A DNA stretch of 64,000 nucleotides from assembly GCA_943361925.1 (NCBI GenBank), contig CALRIT020000010.1, positions 62,001 to 126,000 of the forward strand, read 5' to 3'. The notes beneath the pieces are model-generated. The model ran no database searches and was not told where the DNA came from. It saw nothing but the letters and a program-made list of their open reading frames with translations. The stretch is from CAISCU01 sp943361925. Lineage in GTDB: Bacteria; Bacteroidota; Bacteroidia; UKL13-3. This document shows positions 25,774 to 35,500 of the stretch, piece after piece. Position 1 is the stretch's first letter. The number at the start of each line of letters is the position of its first letter. The translations under genes were made by a program, and so were the position numbers.

Positions 25774-26885
25774 AACCAAACAGAAAAATTTCCTATTAAC
25801 TGTAATGAGTTTTTACTTGGATTTTTTTTGCTATCAAGGAAAACTTCTTGTTTAGAATCATAGTATTTACAATCGAGTCTTAACATACAATTGTCAAGCA
25901 CTTTGTAGTTGTATGCCAACGTTACTCCGGCTGTCTGAAATCCTTTTGTATACAAGGGAGTCACCATCATGTTTTGAGGATCGTTTAAGTATTCCAATCT
26001 TCCTCCTATACCATGATTTTTCTTCAACCAAAAAAGGGTTTGAAAATTCATATTCCACCAATTTTCAGCTCCTTTCACACCCATACTATCTTTTGTATTT
26101 TGAATGCCATAATAAGCATCAATTGAAGCATTAAAACGTTTATTGGGCGATTGGTAAATACTATAAAAATCTATAAAATACCTTTGTCTGAAATCGGCTC
26201 TGGGATTAAAAGCTTCATTACCCGTATACAAATTTAAATCAAGTAACCAATTGTTACTAGGTCTGTATTCCATTTGCAAGGCAACAGATTTATCAGGATT
26301 ATGGGTTTCTGTTTGCTGCCAACCATTGAGCAAAAAGAAATTGCAAGAAAGTTTAGGATGCATTGGTAAACTCAATTTACCACCTGTAACAAAATAAGGC
26401 GAGTATTCTGCTGCCATTGAACGTGAATACAAAAACTGATCTTTACTTACTGGCGATTCATTGGTAATTGGTGATGTCATTACACCTACATCCAACCAGA
26501 TTTCTTTATTCTTAAACAGTTTAATTCCCGCGTTTGCTTCCAGCAAATTCTTTAATGTTTGCGTTTCACTTGCATAATTATTGTTTATATAGGTGCCAAA
26601 TGCTGGAACAAAAGCAGCTCTAATTCTAGAAGAATTATACCTAAATGCTGTATAAACCAAATTGATATTTACTTCATTGTGTCGGTTTGATGAAACCTGA
26701 TAAGGTGTAACTTCAGCTTTGGGTTGATTAAAATCGTAAAGGTAATAGGCATCAACAAAACCATGAATACTCAGTTTACCATCAAACTTTACATCATTGG
26801 TATCAAGATTGGCAGAATTAAACACCTGAGCCATTCCTTGATTCAAGCACAATAAACAGCCAATAAATAGGATTATTCTAAACAT
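25770..26885 (-). CDS. Outer-membrane porin, BBP2 (OmpL-like) type
   Basis: A signal peptide ends GMAQ. The mature part, after about residue 20, is a continuous beta barrel with alternating amphipathic strands. Features are LSIHGFVDAYYLYDFNQP near the start, the block RAAFVPAFGTYINNNYASE and NKEIWLDVGVMTSPITNESP, then repeated aromatic strands to a terminal Phe (NFSVWF). This pattern is typical of the Bacteroidota BBP2 putative beta-barrel porins. It should allow small solutes through the outer membrane; its specificity is unknown. It is a single gene, divergent from msrA. Confidence 0.8.
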   Translation of the reverse strand: MFRIILFIGCLLCLNQGMAQVFNSANLDTNDVKFDGKLSIHGFVDAYYLYDFNQPKAEVTPYQVSSNRHNEVNINLVYTAFRYNSSRIRAAFVPAFGTYINNNYASETQTLKNLLEANAGIKLFKNKEIWLDVGVMTSPITNESPVSKDQFLYSRSMAAEYSPYFVTGGKLSLPMHPKLSCNFFLLNGWQQTETHNPDKSVALQMEYRPSNNWLLDLNLYTGNEAFNPRADFRQRYFIDFYSIYQSPNKRFNASIDAYYGIQNTKDSMGVKGAENWWNMNFQTLFWLKKNHGIGGRLEYLNDPQNMMVTPLYTKGFQTAGVTLAYNYKVLDNCMLRLDCKYYDSKQEVFLDSKKNPSKNSLQLIGNFSVWF

Positions 26886-26986
26886 AAATCAACATCTAAA
26901 AGAAAACAAATCTAATCATGTTGATTTGTAAAAACACGCAAAACAAAGCTGAAACAAATATTGTTTATTTGGTAATCATAAAAATT

Positions 26987-27532
26987 ATGGAACAAATAGC
27001 CATTTTCGGAGCAGGATGTTTTTGGTGTGTGGAAGCAGTTTTTCAAAGACTAAACGGCGTATTAAAAGTTGAAAGCGGATACAGTGGAGGCTTTATTAAA
27101 AATCCGCCATACAGGGAAGTTTGTAGCGGAACTACTGGTCATGCAGAAGTATGTAAAATCACTTTTGATGATAGCGTCATTAGCTTTAAAACTTTACTAT
27201 CAGTATTCTGGCAAACCCATGATCCAACAACATTAAACAGACAAGGAAATGATGTTGGAACACAGTATCGTTCTGCTATTTTCTATCTGAATGAAGATCA
27301 AAAAAATGAAGCTGAAAAGCTAAAAATGGAACTCGATAAAACAGGCGTATTTCATTTACCAATTGTTACAGAAATTACTGCTTATTTAAATTATTATCCT
27401 GCTGAAGATTATCACCAGAATTATTATAACCAAAATTCTGAGCAAGGCTATTGTCGTTTTGTTGTAGCGCCAAAAGTTGAAAAACTATATAAAGTGTTTG
27501 GCGATTCCTTGATTCTGAAAAAAGATATTTAG
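26987..27532 (+). CDS. msrA: Peptide-methionine (S)-S-oxide reductase
   Basis: The catalytic motif GAGCFWCVEAVF is at the N-terminus, followed by YSGGFIKNPPYREVCSGTTGHAEV and QTHDPTTLNRQGNDVGTQYRS, all diagnostic of MsrA. It reduces methionine-S-sulfoxide in damaged proteins or free methionine, with thioredoxin regenerating the enzyme. I start at ATG 26987 (181 aa), which places the motif at the expected distance; the open frame upstream is an artefact. No MsrB domain is fused. Confidence 0.95.
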   Translation: MEQIAIFGAGCFWCVEAVFQRLNGVLKVESGYSGGFIKNPPYREVCSGTTGHAEVCKITFDDSVISFKTLLSVFWQTHDPTTLNRQGNDVGTQYRSAIFYLNEDQKNEAEKLKMELDKTGVFHLPIVTEITAYLNYYPAEDYHQNYYNQNSEQGYCRFVVAPKVEKLYKVFGDSLILKKDI

Positions 27533-27541
27533 CTATTGAAT

Positions 27542-27584
27542 CCAATTGAGCTCAAACACATTGAATAAATTTGAGTTCAATTGG
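27542..27584. other. Hairpin between msrA and the GreA/B-like gene
   Basis: A 15-bp stem with one G-T pair (27542-27556 with 27570-27584, CCAATTGAGCTCAAA against TTTGAGTTCAATTGG) begins 10 bases after the msrA stop. It lacks a T tract, so termination is uncertain. Confidence 0.6.
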
Positions 27585-27618
27585 CTTAAGTGTTCAAACG
27601 AAATGTTTAATTTGCAGC

Positions 27619-28083
27619 ATGGATAAAGACAAAGGACTTTTATTAAAGCAAGACCTCATACATGCAGCAAGTTTGGCTTTGGAAGAAAGAATTAAAGCGG
27701 CTGAAAAAGCCATGAAATCGGCACAAGAATCTGCAAATAGTGAAGAAAAAAGCAGTGCAGGTGACAAATATGAAACCGGTAGAGCCATGGGTCAATTGGA
27801 AAGAGACATGAACGCCAAACAATTGTTGATGGCTCAAAATGAATTAAATGCCTTACAATCCATAAAATTAGATGCGAAAACCACAGGTAAATCAGGCGCA
27901 TTAATTAAAACCTCACAAAACTATTATTTCATTTCTATTGGACTAGGCACATTTGAAGCAAACAAAATCAAAGTTCATTTGGTATCACCCCTCTCTCCTA
28001 TTGGTAAAGCCATGGAAGGATTGGGCATTGGAGACGATTTTGTTTTCAATGGACAAAGTCAGTTAATTGAATTTGTAGTATAG
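27619..28083 (+). CDS. GreA/GreB-like transcription elongation factor family protein
   Basis: The 154-residue protein starts with a helical hairpin (RIKAAEKAMKSAQESANSEE) and continues with SSAGDKYETGRAMGQLERDM, the hinge of GreA-like coiled coils. It ends with a small beta domain (GLGTFEANKIKVHLVSPLSP) that resembles the GreA C-terminal FKBP-like domain. Bacteroidota homologues are often mislabelled as 3-oxoacyl-ACP synthase. It could bind RNA polymerase or act elsewhere; the acidic tip residues needed for transcript cleavage are not obvious. ATG 27619 is preferred, because earlier codons fall in a hairpin. Confidence 0.65.
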   Translation: MDKDKGLLLKQDLIHAASLALEERIKAAEKAMKSAQESANSEEKSSAGDKYETGRAMGQLERDMNAKQLLMAQNELNALQSIKLDAKTTGKSGALIKTSQNYYFISIGLGTFEANKIKVHLVSPLSPIGKAMEGLGIGDDFVFNGQSQLIEFVV

Positions 28084-28129
28084 TTTCGATTGAAAAAGAA
28101 AAAGGATTAATATTGCGCAAAACATTATT

Positions 28130-28606
28130 ATGATACAAAGACTTCAAACCGTATACCTGGCGCTCATTATTGTGATTCTGGTTTTGTTATGCAGCATCGA
28201 AATTATGCATTACAGAACTGTAGTTCCGGCATTGGAATACAAACTCAACTTGTTTTATTTTAACAAGTTTGAAAATGGTGCTTTAACAGAAACTCATATG
28301 CAATTCGGACTGATTACAATCAGCTCAATTATTATGGGATTAACTGCTTTCATTATTGGTTCTTATAAGGACAGAAAAAAACAAATTAAATTTGGATGGA
28401 TAAACATGGTTGCTATCATACTTTTAATTGTAGCATTTTTGGTAAAAGCCGTTTTATTTATTCCAGGATTCGATTCAAGTAATTTAATGGTATTATCGAT
28501 TTTTGGATTATCGATTTTCTTCTTTATTATTTATTTAAATCTGAGAGCCATCATGCTTATTAAAAAGGATGAAGAATTGGTGAGAAGTGCAGATAGAATC
28601 AGGTAA
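28130..28606 (+). CDS. DUF4293 family membrane protein
   Basis: This 158-residue protein has four hydrophobic helices (about residues 6-25, 58-78, 88-112 and 118-145) and starts MIQRLQTVYLALIIVILVLL, the conserved opening of DUF4293, a Bacteroidota family of unknown function. The first loop carries the non-conserved periplasmic segment. A terminator hairpin lies 45 bases after its stop, now half-duplicated by the adjacent RhuM insertion. Confidence 0.8.
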   Translation: MIQRLQTVYLALIIVILVLLCSIEIMHYRTVVPALEYKLNLFYFNKFENGALTETHMQFGLITISSIIMGLTAFIIGSYKDRKKQIKFGWINMVAIILLIVAFLVKAVLFIPGFDSSNLMVLSIFGLSIFFFIIYLNLRAIMLIKKDEELVRSADRIR

Positions 28607-28650
28607 TAAGAGGATTTAAATATTTGATTGTTTGAAACAATAACAATCAT

Positions 28651-28706
28651 AAAAAGAGAATTTTTGCTTTTGTTAATTCAAGAAAAAAGCAGAAATTCTC
28701 TTTTTT
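28651..28706. terminator. Terminator after the DUF4293 gene
   Basis: A long stem with one mismatch pairs 28651-28671 with the segment ending at 28706 (AAAAAGAGAATTTTTGC against GCAGAAATTCTCTTTTTT). It is flanked by A and T tracts, so it can act in both directions. The right arm is repeated at 29814. Confidence 0.8.
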
Positions 28707-28719
28707 GTTTAGCAGCAAT
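28684..28719 (+). repeat. Direct repeat, left copy, flanking the RhuM gene
   Basis: The 36-base segment beginning AAAAAGCAGAAATTCTC and ending TTTAGCAGCAAT recurs at 29814-29848 with a one-base indel plus two substitutions. It contains the right arm of the DUF4293 terminator. Confidence 0.85.
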
Positions 28720-28776
28720 GGAATATGTAGTTGTTGCTAATTCATTTTTTACTTTTTAAGTAAGGATTAATTAATT

Positions 28777-29778
28777 ATGAACAATAGCGAAATTATCATC
28801 TATCAAAATTCAGATGGAAATATCAAAATAGATGTCCGATTGGAGGATGAAACAGTTTGGCTTACACAAGACCAAATGGCGAGTTTGTTTGGAAAAGGTA
28901 GAAGCACTATTGCCGAGCATATAGCAAATGTTTTTGAAGAAGGCGAGCTTGATCAAATTCGAACTTGTCGGAATTTCCGACAAGTTCGAACAGAAGGCAA
29001 TAGAGAAGTAATTAGAGAAATTGTCCATTATAATTTAGACGTAATTATATCTGTAGGTTACCGGGTAAAATCACAACAAGGAACTCAGTTTCGGATATGG
29101 GCGACTCAACGCTTAAAAGAATTCATTATAAAAGGATTTACGCTAAATGATGATCGATTCAAGACTGGCAACTCAATGAACTACTTCAACGAATTGCAAG
29201 AACGAATCCGAGATATAAGATTATCAGAACGTTTCTTTTATCAAAAAATCAAAGATATTTATACCACTAGTATTGATTATGACCCCAAAGACGAAAAAAC
29301 GTTTGAGTTTTTTAAGGTAGTTCAAAACAAGTTATTGTGGGCCATCAGCGAACAAACAGCAGCAGAATTAGTATTTCGTAGAGTTGATGCAAATTTACCC
29401 TTATTAGGTATGCAAGCGTTTGACAAGAAAAATACGGCTTCCATTAAGAAGGTTGATGTAAGCATTGCTAAAAATTACTTAAACGAAGATGAAATAAAAC
29501 TACTTGGATTACTAGTAGAACAATATTTAGCGTTTGCAGAAACAATGGCTCAGCAAAGAATTCCAATGTATATGGCAGATTGGATTCAACGCTTAGATAG
29601 TATTCTGCAACTGAATGGAAGAGAATTACTAACACATGCCGGCAAGATCAGTCATGAAAAGGCATTAAAGAAATCTGAAGAAGAATTTGAAAAGTATAAG
29701 ATAACTCAAAGAGCAATAGAAAAAGAGCAAAGTTTAAAAGAGATTGAGGAGGATATTAAAAGAATTAAAAAAGCCTAA
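28777..29778 (+). CDS. RhuM family protein (virulence RhuM/DNA-binding-like)
   Basis: The 333-residue protein has the full RhuM layout. ETVWLTQDQMASLFGKGRST is the N-terminal winged-helix-like part, and VIREIVHYNLDVIISVGYRV followed by GTQFRIWATQRLKEFIIKGF is the conserved core. A C-terminal helical half includes KLLGLLVEQYLAFAETMAQQ. RhuM proteins are widespread on genomic islands, and their biochemical role is unknown despite the virulence label. The gene sits alone between two direct repeats. A perfect 16-bp inverted repeat lies within the coding sequence at residues of about 61-71. It looks like an intact, horizontally acquired gene. Confidence 0.88.
   Translation: MNNSEIIIYQNSDGNIKIDVRLEDETVWLTQDQMASLFGKGRSTIAEHIANVFEEGELDQIRTCRNFRQVRTEGNREVIREIVHYNLDVIISVGYRVKSQQGTQFRIWATQRLKEFIIKGFTLNDDRFKTGNSMNYFNELQERIRDIRLSERFFYQKIKDIYTTSIDYDPKDEKTFEFFKVVQNKLLWAISEQTAAELVFRRVDANLPLLGMQAFDKKNTASIKKVDVSIAKNYLNEDEIKLLGLLVEQYLAFAETMAQQRIPMYMADWIQRLDSILQLNGRELLTHAGKISHEKALKKSEEEFEKYKITQRAIEKEQSLKEIEEDIKRIKKA
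28958..28990. repeat. Perfect 16-bp inverted repeat inside the RhuM gene
   Basis: TTCGAACTTGTCGGAA and its exact reverse complement are separated by a single T. It encodes part of the variable segment before the conserved RhuM core. Confidence 0.9.
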
Positions 29779-29813
29779 TAAATAAAACTCTTAGATATAA
29801 ATTTGATCAGGAT

Positions 29814-29848
29814 AAAAAGCAGAAATTCTCTTTTTATTTAGCAACAAT
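29814..29848 (+). repeat. Direct repeat, right copy, flanking the RhuM gene
   Basis: This is the partner of the repeat at 28684: AAAAAGCAGAAATTCTC, five Ts instead of six, then ATTTAGCAACAAT. It starts 36 bases after the RhuM stop and lies alone, without a matching left arm, so it cannot form the terminator hairpin found at the left copy. Confidence 0.85.
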
Positions 29849-29930
29849 TTCTCAGAATTTTGTCTTGCGAAATTATTCCAAAAGCTAACCATTATGAACA
29901 AATTGTAAGGTTCAATTTCGTTTAGTAGAA

Positions 29931-30482
29931 TCAATAAATTTTATACGAGTCAATAGTGATAGTTGAATCTAACGCATATTGCCATTTGATACCAAAAGGG
30001 TTTGTATTTCTTGTTAAAAATGTAGTATCGCAAATTGAATTCTGATAAAAACGTAAAACAATTTGTCTGTTTCTTGGATAAAAAAGAAAAACATCAAAAT
30101 AGAAACTAACTAGTTTTTGATGATTACAAGTATCTGTGATTCTAACAGAAGAGATATCAAAATCATTGTATAAAGACAACAATCTAGAATCTTCAGTATA
30201 AAAATCCTCCTTATTTAAAGAATCAAAGGAAACAAATTGAATCTTACCTTTGATATAATCAAATCCAAAATCTGTAGACTTTGATTTAATTGATAAGAAG
30301 TAATCGGAGGCTTGTTGAAATGCTTCTTGGTTAGTTTTGACAGTTTGGCTTATTTCAGAAATAATTTTATCGTTTTGACGTATTCCAATAAAACCTCTAA
30401 TTTCAAAATAAAGTGTAGTTAAAACTAAAAACAAAACAGCAATTGAAATTAAAATTAATAAACGTTTCCAGTGAAATTGCAT
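29931..30482 (-). CDS. Single-pass membrane-anchored protein of unknown function
   Basis: Residues 8-28 form one membrane helix (LLILISIAVLFLVLTTLYF). About 155 residues follow, probably periplasmic, with helical (IISEISQTVKTNQEAFQQAS) and then beta-rich segments (KLVSFYFDVFLFYPRNRQIV). I recognise no family and no catalytic motif. It lies 72 bases downstream of the LRR gene on the same strand. The two form a small unit of unknown purpose next to the RhuM insertion. Confidence 0.6.
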   Translation of the reverse strand: MQFHWKRLLILISIAVLFLVLTTLYFEIRGFIGIRQNDKIISEISQTVKTNQEAFQQASDYFLSIKSKSTDFGFDYIKGKIQFVSFDSLNKEDFYTEDSRLLSLYNDFDISSVRITDTCNHQKLVSFYFDVFLFYPRNRQIVLRFYQNSICDTTFLTRNTNPFGIKWQYALDSTITIDSYKIY

Positions 30483-30554
30483 GTTTACTATTTTAAAAAT
30501 GTTTGATATTAAAGCCCACGTAAATTTTAAGTATTTTTATCATCAAACTAGAAT

Positions 30555-31268
30555 TCAATCATTCCTCTTATAAACCAAATTATACTCAAACTGAATTTCA
30601 CATTGAGGCAATAATTCTGCGATACGTTTTTTTTCAATTTCAGAAAACTCATTTTCACCTAATATTAATTTTCTTAGTTGCTTCAATTTTCCAATTTCAG
30701 GAGGAAGTGTTTTCAATTTATTACGAAATAAATCCAATTCTTTTAAACCTTTTAAATCTCCTATTTCCGGCGGAACTTCTCTTAACCTTCCACCCCAGGC
30801 AATAACAAGTTTCTTTAATTTTTTAAGTTTACCAATACTCTTTGGAATGTATCTAATTTTCGATTTAGATATAACCAAAGTATTTAAATCTGTTAACTTA
30901 CCAATATCATCGGGTAATGAATCAATCCTAACTTGATCTACCAAATAAACTTCCTTCAAATGAATCATTTTAAAAAAATTCTTTGGCAATTGACTATAAT
31001 ACATCATAGTATTTGCAAAATAAATTTGAGATTCAAGTTTTGAGGTATCTATTTTCCCCCAAAAGTCTTCAAAATAATATTTATTATGTGCTTCGCGGGC
31101 TATCATAGAATCCCTTTTAGCAATAAAAGCTAATGAATCTTTATTCCAACTAACATTGCTTAAAAACCCAAAATAAAGATCTTTTCTATTTGAATCAGGT
31201 TGATGCGTGTAAAGACTAAATAATAGCATAATCAGCACAAACATTACCAGAATAGATTTAAAACTCAT
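30555..31268 (-). CDS. Membrane-anchored leucine-rich repeat protein
   Basis: A short hydrophobic N-terminus (ILVMFVLIMLLFSLY) may serve as export signal or anchor. About 85 residues later come roughly five leucine-rich repeats of the bacterial type, such as IGKLTDLNTLVISKSKIRYI and IGDLKGLKELDLFRNKLKTL, each about 23 residues, ending near residue 215. LRRs present a concave binding surface, so the protein probably binds another protein or glycan at the cell envelope. It is close to the 183-residue protein gene downstream. The host-effector LRR resemblance is only general. Confidence 0.75.
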   Translation of the reverse strand: MSFKSILVMFVLIMLLFSLYTHQPDSNRKDLYFGFLSNVSWNKDSLAFIAKRDSMIAREAHNKYYFEDFWGKIDTSKLESQIYFANTMMYYSQLPKNFFKMIHLKEVYLVDQVRIDSLPDDIGKLTDLNTLVISKSKIRYIPKSIGKLKKLKKLVIAWGGRLREVPPEIGDLKGLKELDLFRNKLKTLPPEIGKLKQLRKLILGENEFSEIEKKRIAELLPQCEIQFEYNLVYKRND

Positions 31269-31325
31269 CAGCGATTTTCTTTAAGTCTGAATATAATATT
31301 TTCAATCCTATTTTATAGATTTTCT

Positions 31326-31366
31326 AAAAAATAAAGGACCCTTCTAAATTGAATGGTCCTTTATTT
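31326..31366 (-). terminator. Terminator of the RND efflux operon
   Basis: A perfect 12-bp stem AAATAAAGGACC / GGTCCTTTATTT with a 14-base loop is followed, in minus-strand reading, by a T-rich stretch. It is 27 bases past the adaptor stop codon. Confidence 0.85.
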
Positions 31367-31392
31367 GGGGAATTCTATTAAATCAAATTCCA

Positions 31393-32544
31393 CTACTCAT
31401 CAACCGTATTCTTCAATTTCATGAGTAAACTATAAGCACCTTTGGTTACAAATTTACTTTTCATCAGTTCAGGTTTATCGAGTATCAATTCTACACTTCC
31501 CTTTTCTGCCATGCCAGTTTTTACTTCCAACAATTCAAATACATTTTTCTCTCTTTCAATAAATACAAATGATTTGTTATCATATTGAACAATCGCTTCT
31601 TCAGGTAATGTTTTTACTGTTTTATGTTCTGTTTCCATCATGGCATTCATGAAGGTTCCCGGACTTAGTGTTTTGTCGTATTTTTCAAAATGACAATGTA
31701 TTGTTGCAAAACGTTCGGCACTTAAATCCTTGCCAATTAATATCACTTCACATGGATACATTTTTGAAGGATTGTTATTGGTAAATGCAAGTACTTTTTG
31801 TCTGATAAACACATTGGGTAAATCGGCTTCAAATACAGTTAAACTTAAATGTATATCTGATGGATTTACTAACTCAAAAATCACTTCAGTTGGTGAAACA
31901 TATTTACCAATATTCACATCAACCTTCGAAACAAAACCATCAATTGGCGAGCGTAATTCAACACTTTTACTCATGGTGTTTTCATTTAACTTCACAGGAT
32001 TAATTCCTATTAATTTCAGCTTTTCTTCCAATGAACGAATGGCAATTTTCTGTGATAAATAATCAGATTCAGCTTGTTGAAATACCTTATCACTAGTGGC
32101 TTTGCTTGTATTCAAATCCTTTTGACGTTTGTATTCATTTTCCAGATAAACAAAACGTGCTTTGGCTGTGAGGTAATCCTGTTGTAACTGAATGTATTGC
32201 TGGTCTTCCATTACTGCAATCACTTCGCCTTTGCTGATATGCATTCCGGGTAACAATTGCGTTGATTTTAAATAACCACCCAATGGCATAGAAACTGAAA
32301 CCATGTTTTGTGGAGGCACATCAATTAATCCATTTACCCTAAAACTACCACTGATATTTTTCTCTTCCAATCCAGCAGTTTGTATACCTGCATTCTTTGA
32401 TTGTTCAGCATTTAATTCTATGAGTGTATTTTCTGTTTGTGTTTCAGCTTCTGCTTCTTTGGCAGCTTCTTTATTGCCACATGATACTATACCTATTGAA
32501 AGTAGTATACATAAAGCTATTTTATATTTGCTATCGAATTTCAT
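31393..32544 (-). CDS. RND efflux periplasmic adaptor, CusB/CzcB type, lipoprotein
   Basis: The signal MKFDSKYKIALCILLSIGIVSC has a lipobox with Cys22. The remainder follows the membrane-fusion protein plan: barrel-sandwich (lipoyl) halves (GGYLKSTQLLPGMHISKGEV and DGFVSKVDVNIGKYVSPTEV) around a helical hairpin rich in Q, L and K (about residues 115-185), then beta-barrel and membrane-proximal domains. It should bridge the CusA-like pump and its outer-membrane channel in the periplasm. The ATG at 32544 is preferred; the next gene upstream (the fused pump) ends 10 bases earlier, so both are on one transcript. Confidence 0.9.
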   Translation of the reverse strand: MKFDSKYKIALCILLSIGIVSCGNKEAAKEAEAETQTENTLIELNAEQSKNAGIQTAGLEEKNISGSFRVNGLIDVPPQNMVSVSMPLGGYLKSTQLLPGMHISKGEVIAVMEDQQYIQLQQDYLTAKARFVYLENEYKRQKDLNTSKATSDKVFQQAESDYLSQKIAIRSLEEKLKLIGINPVKLNENTMSKSVELRSPIDGFVSKVDVNIGKYVSPTEVIFELVNPSDIHLSLTVFEADLPNVFIRQKVLAFTNNNPSKMYPCEVILIGKDLSAERFATIHCHFEKYDKTLSPGTFMNAMMETEHKTVKTLPEEAIVQYDNKSFVFIEREKNVFELLEVKTGMAEKGSVELILDKPELMKSKFVTKGAYSLLMKLKNTVDE

Positions 32545-32554
32545 GATTTGATTT

Positions 32555-35500
32555 TTAAGGTAAAAAATAATTGAGTTCAGTAATGGCTTCATTCACCTGA
32601 AACAAAGCATCTGCATAATCACTTTGAATTGCAGCTGCCTGGTTGATTAACTGAGTATAATCTAGAAAATTAATTTCTCCTGATTGAAACAACTGACTTG
32701 CTGTTTTGATTGTTAATTCAGATTCAGCCACACTTCGGTTTTGGTATAACTGATAGGATGAAAGACAATTTTTATAGTTACTCCATAAAATGAATTTTTT
32801 GTTCTCCATTTCACGTTGAGCCATTTTGTATTGCAAAGAACTTATTTCAAGTTCCACTCCTGCAGCTTTTAAATTGGCTCTGCTTGCTCCAAAGAACAAA
32901 GGGATGCCAATACCAGCCTGAACTGAAGTAAAACGAGTAGAAAGTCCGTAATTGATATTATCAGCTCCCATTCCTTGTATAGTTTGAGATTGAACACCTA
33001 AATTAAATTCAGGCAAAAATCTTAAAGCAGCTACTTGTTTTTTTCTTCTGGCTGATTCAAGTAAATTCTCATACATCAACACATAAGGATGAGATTGCAA
33101 TTGTGTACTGTCTAAACTTCCTTTTAACACATAAGTATTTTTTTGTGGTATAGGCTGATAAAATCCTTGTGTATTGATGAGGTATTGAAAGTAAATGAGC
33201 TCTGCGTTTTTATCATGAATAGCCATATTCAATTGCCTCTTAATCTTAATGGATTGCATACGTGCAGAAGAAACTTCAAGTATATTACTTTCACCTTTAT
33301 TCAATCTCGTTTCAGCCTTTAATAGGAAATCATTGTACAAACTATCCATTTGTTCAAGCAGTTTTACTTTTGATTCCATATTAAGTAAACGCGCATAGGT
33401 TTTTGAAACTTGTATTTTCAAATCAAGTTCCTTCCATTTCAGGTTCCACATTTCGGCTTTTACTTCTGCATTAGCTGCTTGTTTCTGTCGAACATATACC
33501 ATTGGGAACTCAAATGCCTGATTCAGTCCGATTCTATTGTCTTTATACGAACTATTTATCTGTCCTGCTTCTCCATTAATATTTGTCAAAGGAATATTCC
33601 ATGATGCTTTTGCAATTTGCTCTTTGTATTCTTTTTGAAGAGAAGCATTTCGTAATTGCATATTGTTTTGAATTGCAGAATCCAATGCAGCTTCAAGGCT
33701 TATTCTGCTTTGTGCAAAACCGGATGTACTTAACAACATCAAAATCAATAAGCCCATCATGGCTTTTCTTTTTTCTCTTCTGGTTTGAATATGCTCGAAA
33801 GTGATATACAATACAGGTAAAACAAACAAGGTAAGTAAGGTAGCGAGCAATAATCCACCAATTACAACTGTAGCTAAAGGACGTTGAACCTCTGCTCCTG
33901 CACCATCACTAATAGCCATTGGAAGAAATCCTAAAGATGCAACAAAGGCTGTCATTAATACCGGACGTAATCGCATAGAAGTTCCTTGTAAAACAATGGC
34001 CTTCATATCTCGCATACCCGATGCTTTAAGTCGATTAAATTCTGCTATCAACACAATTCCATTTAAAACTGCTACACCAAATAATGCAATGAATCCAACT
34101 CCTGCAGAAATTGAAAACGGCATTCCTCTCGAAGCAAGTGCGAAGATGCCACCAACAGCAGACAATGGAATTGCAGAGAAAATCAACAAGCCATGTTTTA
34201 ATGAGCTGAAAGTAAAATACAACATCAGTAAAATCAGCAATAAAGAAAGTGGAACAGCTAAACTTAAACGTGCTTTTGCTGCTTCTAAATTTTCAAAAGC
34301 ACCACCATAAGTTACATAATAACCCGGAGCCATTTTTAACCTCGATTTTACCTTTTCCTGCAATTCAGTTACAATCGACTCCACATCTCTTCCTCTCACA
34401 TTAAAACCAATAATGATTCTACGTTTAGCATCCTCACGTTGTATTTGTCCGGGACCTTCTTTAATCGATACATCTGCCAATTGGTATAAAGGAACCTGAG
34501 TGCCTTTGTTAGTTGGAATTAAAAGGTTTCTTACATCCTCGAGATTGCTTCTTTTTTCGGAGGCCAATCTTACTACCAAATCAAATCTTTTTTCACCCTC
34601 GAAAACCAAACCACTGCTTTGACCCGCAAATGCAGTATTGATGACACGGTTGACATCTTCAATATTTAATGCATACTGTGCCAGGTTATTTCTATTAAAT
34701 TTAATTACAATCTGAGGCATACCTGTTACTGTTTCAACATATAAATCTTTTGCTCCTTCAACACCCGAAACAACAGCACCCAAAGTCTGAGCATAACGAG
34801 CCAATGAATCTAAATTTTCACCAAAAATCTTACAAACTACATCTTGTCTGGCACCTGTCATAAGTTCATTAAAACGCATTTGAACAGGATATTGAAATCC
34901 ATAAGTAACACCAGGAATATTCTCCAATTCTTTGGTCATTTTTTCAGACAATTCATCAAAGGTTTTTGCTGATGTCCATTCCTTTTTATCTTTTAAAATA
35001 ATCATTAAATCCATTGCCTCAATTGGCATAGGATCCGTAGGAATTTCACCACTTCCAATTTTGGCCACTACTTTTTCTACCTCAGGAAATTTCGACTTTA
35101 ATAGTTGGGATGATTTATTTGCAACATCTAAACTAACATTCAGATTGGAACCCACCAAAACCCTTGTTTCAACAGCAAAATCGCCTTCTTCCAAACTTGG
35201 AATAAACTCCCCTCCCATGTTCAACAAAACAGCTATAGAAATTAATAACATAGCAAAAGAACCTCCAATAATTGTTTTAGGAAATCCTAAAGCCCATTGT
35301 AATTTATCATGATAAAAATGTTCCAATTTTAACATCAGTTTATCAGAAAAATTGGGTTGATGTCCGAGCTTTCTGCTCAATACAAAAGAGCACATCATTG
35401 GAATATAAGTCAGTGATAAAATGAATGCACCCAATAAAGCAAATGCCACTGTCTGCGCCATTGGTTTAAACATCTTTCCTTCAATTCCTTCAAGCGTAAA

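Noticed and set aside
27542..27584. Strong terminator of msrA.
   Set aside because: The stem is good but there is no T tract, so I list it only as a hairpin.
27571..27618. N-terminal extension of the GreA/B-like protein to a start at 27571.
   Set aside because: The extra codons lie in the right arm of the intergenic hairpin and add a Cys-rich stretch foreign to the family.
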